DNA of 64,000 nt from Elysia chlorotica. Taxonomy: Eukaryota > Mollusca > Gastropoda > Plakobranchidae. A program made the position numbers and the translations under genes. This document shows, piece after piece, positions 22,201 to 37,000 of this stretch. Numbering within the stretch: the first letter of the stretch is position 1; every line of letters begins with the position of its first letter. The notes below the pieces were generated by a model. The model did no database searches. It saw only the letters and a program-made list of their open reading frames with translations, and was not told where the DNA came from. The stretch spans positions 25,945 through 89,944 of the forward strand of contig RQTK01000226.1 in NCBI GenBank assembly GCA_003991915.1, in the 5' to 3' direction.

Positions 22201-24939
22201 TATCAAGAATGCCTATGTCCTTTCCAGTTGGTGTTTTCAAAGGCAGGATTAGGTGGAAAAGGTTTTGATTGGAGGTTTTGTAGTTTAGGACTGTTCACAG
22301 ATTTCTGTTAATAGCACTAGATCGCTAAGAAACATGGCTGCCCCTCTTCACGACATATCAGCGCTCGAGCTAGCAGTGTCTGAGGGTTGGAGAGGATGGG
22401 GTAAGAAAGGGTGGGGGGCAGGAACTACCGATTCTGAGTCCAGCGCAATAGATAAATAATAGGAAAATAATGACACTGATGCTCTCTGGAGAGTTTTATT
22501 AACTGTTAAATGGCAATTTTTATAAATATTATTAATATTATTATTATTATTATTATAATGATGCCGATCCAGAGTCAAAATACCGGTCTATCTGGGTAAT
22601 TTCGTAGCTTTATCGTGTGCAGTTTTCGAGATTTTGGGATTCAAATATTTTGGTACTAGCTCCATTTTAATAAGATTATTATTATTATTATCTGAGCAAC
22701 TTGCACTATGCCTCTTTAAGGTGTGATTGATTAGATACATAGACGCGGTCTCTGCTCTAATTTCATTTATCAGAATTTCCGTAGATATTTAACTGTGTTG
22801 TGTGCTTCCATTTCATTAAGGAATAAACATGCGAATATCACACTGAAACATTATATGCAGAAACTCAGATATAGAGCTGGATCATATAAATTTAGAATTA
22901 ATTATATTACATGCAGATGGTGCCGATCGCCCAATACAATGTAGCTATAACATAAGATACATCGATCACATCTATCTTTAGCTATGTCTAGACCTCGGTT
23001 ATTTTTTTCTTTATAAATGTTACCAGACAAGCACGCATCATTAACTCGCTAACCTAATTATCAATAAGCTTCGAACAGTTTGGCCAAAGTTTCGTCATTA
23101 TAATAGCCAATAGATCCGAGTCAGATCAAAAACACCCTACCTGCTATCAATTTGTCAGAAAATATGACGACGACTGGATGAAGACGGACAGATCAGTATT
23201 ATTCGAAAGAATAAACGTTGTCGATCAGATAACTAAAGATTAAAGTCGGCAACCCGGAAGAAGTCACCTGCAGTGCTGATACTGATAAAACAGTATTATG
23301 CAAATTTAATAGACAAAGACATCGCATGTTGATAAACATTGTTCAATGCTTTTCTTTTCTGTACCCGTAAACTTGAATACATTTTTTTTCCTACTTGGGA
23401 TTCAGTTGCACAATTCACCGTAGTTGTATGATAACCAGAAACAATGTTGTTTTGCTTTAAGCGGCAAGGTCGTTCAGAATAATAATATGGCCATGTCGCC
23501 AACTTTCCTGAATGTTAGGCAAAAGTTTTCAGGGCATAGGACTCAAGAGTCAGAAAAATGTGCGGAGGGTCTGGACCCAAATCATATTTTCCCAATTCCA
23601 GAAATTTCTGAAAAAGTGGCATCCCTGATAAGATATGTTTGTTTCATGTTTGGGGATAAAAAGAGCATAAAGGTTCTTTTTGAGGTTGGAAACAATTGAT
23701 GTAGTAGTCATGGATGTTGGTTGAGGGTTTTGGGGGTATGCTGTTCCTTGTTTAACGAGTTTACCTGCTCTTTCATTCCCTGTAATGTTTATATGTCCTG
23801 GATCCATTGTAGTGTGAGTGTAACAGCATGGGCAGGCCGCAGTAAGGAAGTTTGTAATTTAAGAACACGCTGAGTTTTTGAATAATCAAATACAACACCA
23901 GTCTAAGAAATTGAGTAGGTCTATTCATAACTCTTCACTATAAGTTGCTGCAATCTCTCATTCCAGCAGTCCACCTACAACCCCCCCTCCCCCTCAAGCG
24001 TGTAAACACTAATGGTCTCATCTGTATAGTCCCTACAGCGTGTAAGAGCACCACCATTTCTACCTCCACAGCCCACACAACATGTAAGAAAACCGACCTG
24101 CGGGCCTCTCTGAGGGGACGGGGTTGTTTTCAGGAACGTTGTCCTCACGGCAGACATCTGGAAGATACTGGAGTTGTGCCTGGAGCTGTTAAGACCGCTC
24201 GACATCAGCCTCTGGGAGTTTGCCAGTTTGAATGGCCGCGATGCCTGGCAAAAACATCAAAGTGAGACAGGTCAGTATGAAGGGATGGAAATTAATCGTC
24301 CAAACATGTCCTGACCTTTGACTGGCTATATGAGATTACCATACGGATATCTCTAACGAAGAAGGGGTTTGCTCTTTCAGTTTTGTTTGTATTACCCCCC
24401 CCCTCCCCTTTCCTTTTTTATACTATGTGTTTTTATAATGGCCCTTGAGCCTTACCAGCTAAAATTATAGTACATAGTGTGCATGTATACAATAATTTGA
24501 AAAATTATTTTACTATTTACACGAATATCATTAATTGTATGTTTTTTTTCCCCTACCGTAAAGCTTATAATTTTATTGTTTAACAAAGGAACTGATAAAA
24601 GAAATGCTTTTTTATTTTCATTTTACTCCCAAAATTTGTCTTTTTTAGACGCAAGTGCTGCACCAATAAATAAAGTAATAATACATAGTTAAAATTATTG
24701 GCACACCATATATAATGTAAGTACGGGTGGTGATTCTGGAAATTGTCTTTCTTAAAAATTCATCAATCCGGAAATCTACACAGCGTTTGCTGGTAATATA
24801 TAACCAACTTCCACATAAAAAATACATATGAGGTGCTGTTTATCAACCTAAAATACACACATTTTCTGAGAAGAAATTGAGAGACAGAGACAGGAGAAAA
24901 AAAGGGGAAAAGAAAGAGAGAGGAAGGTAAGAGAGAAAG

Positions 24940-25014
<75 letters not shown>

Positions 25015-28000
25015 TTGGCAAAGGATTGAAACTAGTTTACATTTGTTCTTAATAAATACCAAAGTCTAACAAACAAAACACAAATCTCCCAATTCTTTTG
25101 ATAAAAGTTCAAAATCTCCATGACATTTTTTCATATTTTCTATTTTTGCTTCTTGGAAGGAAGGAATGGGCAATGAACTAAAAAAAATATTAGTTTAAAA
25201 AAGTAAATACGACAAAAACTGGCTATAATGAGAGACTCCCTTCTGGCAAAATAGGTGACGTCATAGCTATGCGATCGGGAGACCCCTTATTGCCAAGAAA
25301 TATTATCATAGATCTAATCTTTTCAGAAAAAATGTCTGCCATTAATATCATGACAAAACAACAATACTTGTATCATACTGAATGACAGCTTCTGACACAT
25401 GCTATATCAGCAGTCCAAAACTTGAACGTAACCCGACAATACGGCATGGGACGGGGATAGAAAAATATTCTAGGTGAATGTCAGCATGTACTTGAATTAA
25501 TTAAAAAGTCCCCGACCTGCTGGGAACCCTTAGTATCTGTAATGTCCATTATTAAAGTTAAGCCAATCTGGCACAATCAACTGTCTCACAAGCGGTCGAG
25601 AAATATACACTAGCCTACCAACTATCATAGCTGCCTTCATGCTGTCTTATTTATCGATCTGCAAATGCTAGACATTATAGTATCTAAGTTCTAAAAAAGA
25701 ACTGCCATATTATTCTAGATATAGATATAGATGACCAAGTCTTTCATCTTCCGATCTCGCGCACACTCTCGAAGAAAAATTCCAACTAAAACCAGATTAC
25801 GTCAAACCCGGAAATTCGAGGGCCGCAACCAGTGACACAAATCCAGAAATCCGGTTTATTCTGCAAAACTTGCACCCATGGATATTATCATGGAATGCTT
25901 GCATCATGGTAAATGCCTAATTTAGATGCTGTAAATCTACAGTACATAAATCTACAAGAGACTTGTCAATTCTAACAATGGAAAGGAAAGATTGTTTCAT
26001 CTCTGCTATACCAGTCCAAAGGCTTCTAAAATCCTCGAAAAATCTGTAAATTATCTCCTGTTGGTAAGGTAATGATAAATGCATTGCTCACTCTATTCGT
26101 TGACGGTACTCTGTCCCTCAACTCCGCCTCATCTGAGAAAAATAGAATTAAAAAAAAAAAAAACATTGAATGCATATCATCTATATATATATATAATTGT
26201 CTTCATCTCAAATTTAGACATGCGCTCAAATCCAAACCGCTCCACCCTACAATCCCAAATTTTACAGTAAAATTACAAATGGGCCAGAGAATTTTAGAGT
26301 CATAAAACTAATAACATCAAGCGCCTAATCAATTTTTTATACCGAAAATTAACGAATTAATAACACTAAAAATGCATTTAAAAAAAACAACGAACAGACA
26401 CAACAATTACTGCTTCCTCCCCTTCCTTGAACAACAAACAAATCGAAAGTGCTATAAATATTGATTCTTTTTATTTTCTAAGTGTGTGCGCAAATTTTAA
26501 TGCGCACAATGCAACGTTTTCTTAGAACGCTTGGTTAATTATTAATTCTGATTATAAATTATTGAGCCTACTTTAATTTGATGCAACCTCTTCAAGCAAA
26601 CATATTAAGTTCCTAAAGTTATAGATGCAACCTTTTCAAGCAAACATATTAAGTTCCTAAAGTTATACATCCTGAAGATACACAATTTTGAGTTCAGCAA
26701 AGTTTAAATTTAGCTGTAATACTTTAGTTTTGTCCATCCTACAGTCCCCACGAATTTCGTGGGTTCCCAGCTAGTTGATATATAATCTTTGACAGAAAGT
26801 TGGGTAACCAAGAGCTAAGGTCCTTATTAAGCATATATCTGTGCATTTATTGGTTGTATGTCAAACTAAAAAGATTACTCTTACTTCCGCTAGACACACT
26901 ATTTCAAGCAGCTACATGCTTTTTTTTTCCCCCTCTCACATTCAAAAAGAGAAGCTGGAGTAGTTTTTGTGAGTCTTTTTGTAAACAACCAATGCATTTT
27001 AATGTGAGATATTTTGGGCAAAATATAAACTGCATAAGACGTTTCAATTCTATAAATCTGTGACTAAAGCACTTACCCGCATTTCTAATAGGTGACGACG
27101 TGGATAGGGGCTTAGCTCTCTGGAATTGCAGAGGATAATTACAGTAGGTATTAGTCAAGGTTTAAACCAACAGTGTAGGCTAATAAAAGAAATTAATTCA
27201 CAACAAAACAAGCTAAAGCACTAACAGCTAGGACATATAACCTGACACCATAGTCACAATGCAGGAATAATCTGGCTCAAGTGACAGAGCTTTGAATGGG
27301 AGAACCTGTTCAACACCATTATCAGACAATTAATTTGTCAGATTTTATCTCCAAATGGTTGGATTGGTGTCAGTATAATGTGACCGGCTCAGATAGGAGT
27401 CCTAGTATACTCTTTCTGTCATGTGAGTGAGTTTGTTTTTCAGGCACGTCAGCACGATAACAGCAATATTGTGCCCATGATGTTCTAAGACAGTTAATAC
27501 ATTATATTAGTAGCAACAGTGACTTCTGTATCTCTCTGAGAGGTAAAAGCATACCAATTGTTCGTAAAAAGATTGGTTAAAAATAAAGGGTATATACAGT
27601 GGTTTAAAAGATCACAGTTAAATTTTATTATACACATTAATGTCCATCAGATAACCCAAAAGGTGCTGAGGACTAACATAAGTAATCATGCTCTCTAATG
27701 GTTTGGAAGCAAGGTAAACATTTTTCCCCGGTAAAAAAGTGGATTGTGAAAGACGAATTTTCAGGGCAAAATCGGAATGATTCCGATTAAATCAGAATGA
27801 ATGAATGGTCTGCCAAGGTTCCATTCATTCTGCCATCTCATAAAAAAAACAAAAAAACAAACAAAAAGTATTTACTGATAGTAATCACTAGTATACTAGC
27901 TGTTGAACGCATCAGTTCGGCTGTGCATCCAACACTCACCAGCAGCTCCTCCCCGACGTTGGAGCGTGCTCGCTTTGGGGCAGGGGAAACTCCTCGGCCA

Positions 28001-31000
28001 TGCTCTATGACTCGTTTTGAACCTCTGCAGAAAGAATTAAAAGAAACATTAGACATAATATGCATAGGACAAGTCACTCTATATAAATTAATGTAATCTA
28101 ATGTGACAATTGAACATTTTTTAATGACAGAAACTAAAGATTAAAGATCAACAATTTTGAAATTTTCAGTATGAAAGAGTAAAACAGGAAAGGCAATTTC
28201 ATTTTAAAGTGCACAAGTTCTGTCAACGTTATTTTCTAATGGCGTTTCTCCATGGGCTAACAAAAAAGCATTCCTTAATGCAACAAATGATGTACATGAA
28301 TTTACATTCCAATCTTCTAAAGCCAGAATCAATACACAAACAGACAGAAATAGGGTGGCAACACTGATTAAATATTATTTTTTTGCCTAATTTTGAGAGC
28401 TAGAATGGGACAATAGGTTAAATGAACTCTGACCTAACGGAAGTGCGAGGTGAGCCTGGTATTGTCTCCGAGTTCTCCGAGGTTGTGTCGGTGTTCTCAG
28501 ATGTTTGCTCCACTGATCTGTGAAAACAAAGGGCAACAAGTACAGAAGGAGGCGATGTGTTAGGCACCAGTCCTGTTGGATAAGGACTGTTTCTAGATTC
28601 TATTTCAACCTTACATTGCAAAAAGAGCAACTCGGTATTCGTTCTGAAAACATTTCCCCAAATAAGACACTTCTGTACAGTGGGACCCGCTTCAGGAGAG
28701 CCTGATAAAGAAAGTTTAAATAAAACAGATTTTTTTTCTTGAACAGTGTTAATCTTAGGTGGATTCCACTGGTATAAATGTTCATTTCAGTCCTTCACTC
28801 TCGATACACCACTGAACCACACTATTATCATTTATTTCTCCAACTGGGACACAGTGGTACTTTTTATCAAAGATGGACGTCCTGCAAGGTTAACCATCAC
28901 TTTACAATCAGGTAACCACCCAAATAGAACTGCGTGAATATGCCACCCAAAGATCTAAGCTGAAGTCTATTCGAGAAAGAAAAATATGTTGTTTTTTTTA
29001 AAATAAGACCTTTGCCTGAAACAACTCTTTAGCTTGTAAAGTAAAGTAAAGTTGGTCCCATACTCTGTGACAGAGTGTTGAGGAACTGAAAGTGGTGGTC
29101 TTGTTTGGTGCCGTCTGCAATTAGGTTTTGGGCCACCTTTGTGAAGGGTATCGGTTTGATATTCGTCATGAAAAATTTTTTTCCTGTGTCAATCGAGGCT
29201 CCTAAGTCACAACAGGTGTATGGTATCTCAAGAAAAGTACAGTGGACATCCTTTCGTTACAGACAGGGTCATAATAAAGATAAGAGAGAGAAACCCGCTT
29301 CAGGAGAGCCTGATAAAGATAGTAGTTTGCATAAAACATATTTTGTTCTTGAGGGGGGGTGGGGCAGGGGTGCGTATGTGTGTGTGTGTGAGAGAGAGAG
29401 TTTCTCTAGATGCCATGTTCATTGAAAAACGAGATTTATTTATTAAATAAACCGGTAATGTTTGCATGTCCGCTGCTAGGCCAAGACCGAAGTGAAATAA
29501 TGTGTACTTAGCGCTAAACAATCAAAGACACAGCTGGTAGTGACAGTGATTGTGTGCATATAGAAATAGAGGGAGGTGTGGAAGAAACCAATCGCCAAAG
29601 TAGCCATGCAATACTAGATCTATCCCTGTCTGGCTAACTCCGTAATTGATACTTCATGGACTCCATGTGATCTATCATTCTCTTCTCAGCTTTAAAACTT
29701 CTTCCTCTTTCTTTTCCTCCGCCCCCTCCCCTGTTCCCTCTCTCTCTGAGGCGTCGGTATATCTGGCTCTCTATTCCTCTCCCCCCCTCCCCCCTCTCAA
29801 TCCGGATCTCATCTTTATGTTTTTCCCCCCATCTTCCAGTTCCAAACAACTGCCTACTTTTTATTTGTTCTATGCCCACCATTTCTTATGCTGTGTGTCA
29901 AATCTTTTCTATTTTTATTTGTTAAATTCAGTGACTTTTAATAAATTTCACTACTTTTTTAGTTGAGAGAGAGAGAGATAGATAGAGAGAGATAGATAGA
30001 GAGACAGACAGACAGGCTCAGTAAGCACATGCACAGTATACACTTTGAAGACTGTGATCTGAACACATGTATTTCGCTGCGCCCCAATTTTTCATAGCTC
30101 TGTATTTGTTGAAATCTCTGGAAATCTGAAAAACTACTAGAGCTCAGTACTTTGTTACATCCGAGTCATTACATTTCCTCATTAGGCCCAAGGTCCATTT
30201 AAAGGCTTAATATAGGCATAAAATCGTCCCTTTAAAGTCTTTGTTACGGCTGAGGTTTCGTTGAGTCTGATGTTGTTATATGCGAGGTCCACTGTATTGG
30301 CAATCTACCTTAAAATGTTTGTTCCCCTCCCCTCCCCTAATTTTAAACCTGTACATCAGCTTTTACACTAGAAATGTTGAATGGAATATTAAAGACTAAA
30401 AGTCTAAATCTATAATGATTTTGATGCTATGTGTCCCTACCCTTGTGCAGCCTGCTTCTTGTCCTTTTGGGCTCTCTGCCGAGTCCTAGTGGTTCTTCCA
30501 GCATCTTCCATTGCTGCTGCTTCCTCCCTTCTCCTTCTGTAGGCGAGCCCTTGTCCTCGTGCTCCTGCCAGACTCTGACTCACTCTCAGCACGAGTATCT
30601 GTAAGAGTGTCCGCCGCTGTCGCAGATTGGGTAGAGTCTGCATCCTCAGACACTGTGTCGGGTGGAGCTGCCTGAGTGACAGAAGCGGCCTGTGTGACAG
30701 TAGGGGCAGTCTGTGTGTCAGTCTCCATGTCTGGCCCTGCATCTTGTGTTGATTCATTCTGTAGAAGAGATTTTGAAAATGTACATATCACAAAATTATC
30801 AAACATAGTAGGTGACTTTTCTACGGTTTTCAGTATTATGTAAAAAAACAAAAACAAAACAAAAACTAACATGGGACAAATGACAAATACAGGAAGGCTT
30901 TTTAGTTTGGTCAAATCTTACTGGATTACTGGAAACAGTTGGTAACTTAACATACTGATGTGTTTGGGACAAATATCAGAGATTTATCAGACATCTTTGA

Positions 31001-34000
31001 GTGTTTGGAAAATGTCAGAGATTTGCCATTTGTGGCTATCTAGCAAAGCTGTAGTGTATTGGACAAAATATCATATGCAATACTAGAACTAAGAAGAAGT
31101 CATCATCAGTAACTTTACCATCAGGCTGTAGTTTTTAGTACAAACGCAAGGGTGTAAGCAGGCATAGTTAATTTGGCCTGCAAATGATAGGTTGAGCTTA
31201 ACTCATGCAGCGCTTTGAAACACACCCAATGGCTAGATGGCCAGTCTGGGTCTGGCACGGGTGACTGGGTGTGAAAGAATGGGGTTCACCTGGTTAACTG
31301 ATGCTCTAAGTGTTGAGCTGTTATGGCCGATATTTTTTTCTTTATTTCTATTTATGAGGTCATAAAACTATATATATTTCTATTGTGCTGAGGAGTTAGT
31401 TGATTTCAATATCTTGTTTGTTTCTGCTTCTAAATAAATGTTTATTACTAATCGTGTGGGATGAATAAAGGAGAACCCAGTCATTACTTTCTTTCCTGCA
31501 GGTGATCCTAATTCAACTTATTTTTATTTTAAATAGCTGTGGGTGTGGTATGTTTCAGTTCGAATCCTTTTTAGATGGAACTATTTCTCCCTTGTGTCTC
31601 TTGACTGAAAGTTCTACAATACAGAAACAAAAATATCGGCTGAGGATCAAACCTTTTGGCTCCTACTTGTCAACTTGTCAATCCAGAGCACTAATGCTAG
31701 AGATATCTGGAGTCTCATATTGCTAAAAATGCTATCTTGAAATTAATGTTATGTCCCATAGGTTTCCTACAGAGTTGGGCGAAAAGGGGGTGAGTCGAAA
31801 AAGAGTGGAGACACCAAAGATTTGAACCGGTTTTTGACACGTCTATGTTAATCAGTCAAAGCATGGCTTTCATCACCATTTTCCCCTACAACAATCGATC
31901 AACCATCTTTATACACAGAAACTAAACACCGCCAGGTTACCCAAGATCTCTACAGGGGGTATCTTGCCCCTTCCTCAGCACTTTCATTTCTTAGAGATCC
32001 AGGCTATCATCAGTGATACAACCGTCATAAGAAAATGTGACTGGGAGGCTGAGAATCCTCCAATCTATGCGTTGATTTAATTGGTTGACATTGCAAGACC
32101 AAGTAGTATCTCCATTCACGAGTTTCTCGCGTTATAGAAAAAGGAGGGATAAAGGATGAATGAAGGTCCGCTACCAGTGGCAGTTGGCCGGCAACCCGCA
32201 GTGCCCAGTTGGAAGGTTTTAAGCCAGTGAGATAGTCGCAAGCCGTCTAGTAGTTCTTTCTCAGCAAAGCAGTCAACTGGCGCACCACGATTTATGAATT
32301 GACATTGGCCTGCAGATGTATTTGTTACAAGGTACCCCTCTCCCCATCTGTAAAGAAGGTAACAAAGGTCCAGCCAATAAATGCCTACTTTTTAGAACTA
32401 TTCATCTGATTCTTCATCCACTTTTCTCTAAAGAATTCATGAAATAATTGCTGAACAATTTACAGATCAGTAAACAATGAATAAGTGCTGATACCCTAGA
32501 GACTACGTTTGAATTAATACATGTAGTATTTTTTAGTTGTAATGCAGTGAACGTTGCATGAAATGACATTGGACTCAACAAAACCTCAGCCTATCGAACG
32601 GACAGTGCCCCCCACATTAACCTGTTCCCGCCACCCCGCACACATGCTGTGCAGGTTGATGAGTTCTTGTGCTAGCACTTGCTTGTACTGATAGATTTGC
32701 CCACATTCTATTTCAAAATAATAAATATCAAAGCTTTTACCGTTTCAAAATTTTGGAAACTCCCGAAAATAGTGTGCACACAAGGCATGGGCCTAAAATC
32801 ATGCGATGGGAAAAGATTAATATTTTGAACCTCTGTCTTAACCAATAGAATTAATGAAGACTTTGAACTAACAAAGTACTGAGCTTGTATGGTGGCTCAG
32901 GTTTTGAAAGAAACTAGCAATCTTGTCAGCTATGTGTTTACCAACGTGCCGTCACTCCCGCAAGTGTTTTTTTTTTTTTTTAATTAAAAATGGGTTAATG
33001 CAAGAAGGGGTTAGGAAGCTTTGAGCAGTAGAAGCTACAAACAAAATGAAGAGTGTGTGGGGGTGGGGGTGAAAGAATTATCAGACATCAGTGATTTCAA
33101 CAAAGGTTGCAGTGTTGGGGACCAAGACTCACCTGCTGCTGCTTCTTCAGTCTCAGTCTTGTCCTTGTTTGCTTCGGTGCTGGGCTGTCTTGTGGCGGCT
33201 CCTAAGATAAGTGATTTTATTTAGTTAGAAATCCCAGCTGAGGTTGGAGAAAGATTGTGAATTGACTTATTCACACAGGACTGATAATAAAATATAAAGC
33301 TAGAAATCCTAGGAGCACAAGTTGGGCAAAGAGTGACAATTGACTTATTTGAAAGCAACAAATAGTGCACTATACCGGTTGAAATCATTGCAGTTGTGGG
33401 AAAAGAGCAACAATTGATAATATAATGCAACAGAAGAAATTTAAGCTGTCTAAATTGAAGGAAGAGTTACTGACATGACTTTTGATCCATTCCTGAAATA
33501 CGGAGTATCAGACATTATACATGGTTTGGATCCATCTACCTATCCATACCAATTAGTATAATATAAAAGGAGTTAGACATTGACAAAATTTACATCTTTG
33601 TTTCTGGAGTAATTACGTTAGTACCATGATTTTGATATCAAAGAAATGGTTTAGAATATTAATATCTTTAAATCTGTTGACCAAAAAAGCTCTTGGTTTA
33701 CAGATGTTAAAAACAAAAAATTGAAATACAGTATAGCACTCTTACAAAAAAATAATTAAAATGATTACATTTTTATCTCGACGTTTTAAATATCTTTATA
33801 ATATATAGAAATGTATTTTTTAAATTTAAATGATAAATGAGGGGGGAAAAAATATTGTAAAAGTCATCATGAGACTCATAAATATTTTAAACGTTTCCCC
33901 CTTACCTTAACATGTGATGACCTATTCTCTCCATCCAGAGGTGACCCCTTGGAACCAGCATTGTCAAGTCTAGGGCTGCTCTTTGAACCAGAACCCCCGT

Positions 34001-37000
34001 GAATCTTGGCCAGTGCTTTACCTGCCACAGTTTTAGGGCAGCTTTGGTTCTGTGGAGTTAGGATGCGATTTTCATAGTCCCTAACCCTTGTCTTGACACT
34101 GGGGCTGCTGTCATTTGTGTGAAGGCTGTCTCCCTTAGAGATACTCAGAGGGGCCTCTGACAGTCTTTTGCTTACTTCATTTTGATTTATGGTCTCTGCG
34201 GCTCTACTGTCTTGTTCAGTCTCTTGTTTCTGAGGTGATGCTATAGGGGAAAGGATTTCTTGGCTGCTGCGAGATTCTTCTACCTGTTTTTTGCCCTTGC
34301 GTTGTTTAGGGGCAGATTTGGCTTTGGGTACATTTTTTGAAGTACGGCATTTTCTCATTGGTCTTCCGGTATTTTGATTTTCAGTGTCTTCTCTGCAGAA
34401 AGAACGAGAAAATTGTAAACCCAACACCAAAAATACCCACTTTCCTCTTTACCCCCCCCCTCCTCTTTAAGTATGACAACAGCTCTTGTTATAACAAGAG
34501 TTCTTTTCCCACCATGCTCATGCTGCACACACATTCAATGAGTGCAAAGGTATGTGCTTGTGCCACCTCTTCTAGGTACAGCTTTTCTCATTCAAAACAA
34601 AAAATACTAAAGCTTTGATCTTTGTTACATTAATTTAGAATATCCAAAATAGTGCAGGCACAAGGAATAGACCTCGAATCATGCAATGTGAAAAGGTTAA
34701 GAATAATATGAAATGCTTTTGTTCCTAGCTTTACTGTAATATGTTATACAAAAGTATTTGAGAAGAAAAAGCAGGACGCTTCAATTTATGTCAAATGAAT
34801 ACAAGCAAATTGGCACAATACGGCAAATTTGAAAAAAAACTTTAATGGAAGTGTTTTAATTACTTTTTAAAATTTTTTCATGCAGAAATATTTTTTTAGT
34901 ATTCAATAACTTCTTATTTGATGTACCGTAAAACAGAATTTTGTTAAATTCAAATCATATTTATTTCTCGTTTTGCATCTAGTCAAAAACTGGTCTAGAT
35001 GTGGGACCAACATTAGTCATTACATGTATGAAGTGTATACTGAGTCTCCTTGCTCGTAACATGTGGATGGCATAACAATCAGGAATACCACCCAAACATG
35101 GCGAAATTTCCGGAAGTTTGGTAGTGGAGAAAGGGGGATCAGGGAGCGTAGCCCCCCTGGAGCTGAAAATTTTCAAGATTATCGTCTGTTTAAAGAGGCT
35201 GAGATGTCCCTGATAGGATAGATGGTTACATTTATTAAAGGAAATAGTCACTCTTGCTAACAGATATTTGCCAGTAAACAATGCGTACAACAGATTTTCT
35301 TCTTTACCGGCTTCCAGTTAGACCTATTGGTTGTTTTTTTTATCCGCCTCAACGAAGTTGATTTTTACTCTACATCTGCTCTAATTTCACTACGGGTAAT
35401 CAGAATGTCGGTGCATTTTAAAGTTTTGTGTGCGTCCATTTCATGAAGGAATAAACATGAGTTTATTTTTCTTAAAAGATTGGAGCAAAACATGCGAATA
35501 TCATACCGAAGCACTATAAGCAGAATCCAGATATAGGTCCAGTTTATATGAAATTAGAATTAAATTGTATTAGATGCAAAATGTGCCGATCATCCGATTC
35601 CATGTATCTAACAAAAAAGATACAACTCGATTAGATCTCGATTATTTGCTTTTATAAAAGTTACCAGAGGAGCCAGCATGTTCAATTCTTTTACCTAATT
35701 ATCAATAAGCTTAGAACGGTTTGGCCAAGGCTCCGTCATTAAAATCGCCAATAGACCCGATGCAGATCAAACACATCATATACGGAATCAATTTGTCTGA
35801 AGAAAAAAAAAACGACGAGGACTGGATGAAGATGGACAGATAGGTATTATTCTGAAGAATAACCGATGTCAAACAGATAAACTAGAGATTCAAGTCGATA
35901 ACCCAGAAATGATATATCTTGAATAAGAGCTATTTAGAAATGGCAGAGTGGTTAAGCACACTGGTATTCGCCTTGGCAAGGCGAATTGGTGCCGAATAGA
36001 AGGTGTGGGTTCGATCCCTATCCATGTGGTCAGTCTAAAATATGTCTGTCTACTTGTCTTATCTGTTGGTCTCAAGCTAGATCTAGGTTTGTGGCTGTCC
36101 CCTTTAACCTATTTTAACATTTCCCTCAGTCGCTAGCATCATTATTTGGTCCCTATATCTAGCTCCGTCTGTTAAAGCCTCTATAGTTGTTGTACTGCTT
36201 TTCTGTAACATATGACATTGGCACTACTTCGCTCAGATTTTCTTGAATTAGGTGGTTTTATAACATAGCCCTTGCATTGGCTTTGAATTTTTCATAAATT
36301 TTTATTTGCCCTGCATAATTTGTAACAAAAATATGTCCCCATACATTCAAATAAAAAATCACCTCCTGTGTAACACTTTCGTGCTCACTTTTTAAGAATT
36401 GATCAAATGAGTCAAGTATGTACGATCAGCAAATAGAAACCTGACTATTGATAACTTATTTTCCTCTATTTTTCTTGCGCTTTAACTGTGCTGCTTTAAA
36501 TTTGACAGCCCATGTCTACACACGACCACAAAACGAAATAGCTTCCGTACATGACTTAGCCAAGAAAACTTACACTTCATCCTCAAACTTGAGTTTTGCC
36601 ACTTTCATTTTGGAGGATTTTGGTGTCAGTTCTTCATCAATTTGGATTAAATTTTGCTTCCTCTTACGGTTTTGCATCTTGTTCTTAGCTGAAGGGGTCT
36701 TTGGCATTTGCTCCAGCTTTTTACTGCAAATACACACACATACACAAGAAAAGAGAAGAAAAATTGTGAATTTGGATACCTAATTACATAGACTTGTCAA
36801 TAAGCATACTTGAGAAGTGCATCTTTTGGATTTAACGGTGACACTTCTTTGTGCTGAATGAAATCAAAATAGCGTTATGCTTGTCCAATGACATATTGAC
36901 GTTAAATATACCAAGAAGCAACTTAAAATCTTTTGGTGACAGAGTTTTTTCTTGCCATGGTTCAACCATGTGGAATTCACTTCCAAAGAAACTTTGATAC

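Noticed and set aside
30550-30600. Mini-intron GTGAGT..CTACAG in INCENP exon 5 as explanation of the frame break
   Set aside because: Only 47 nt, and its removal gives the wrong phase for exon 6.
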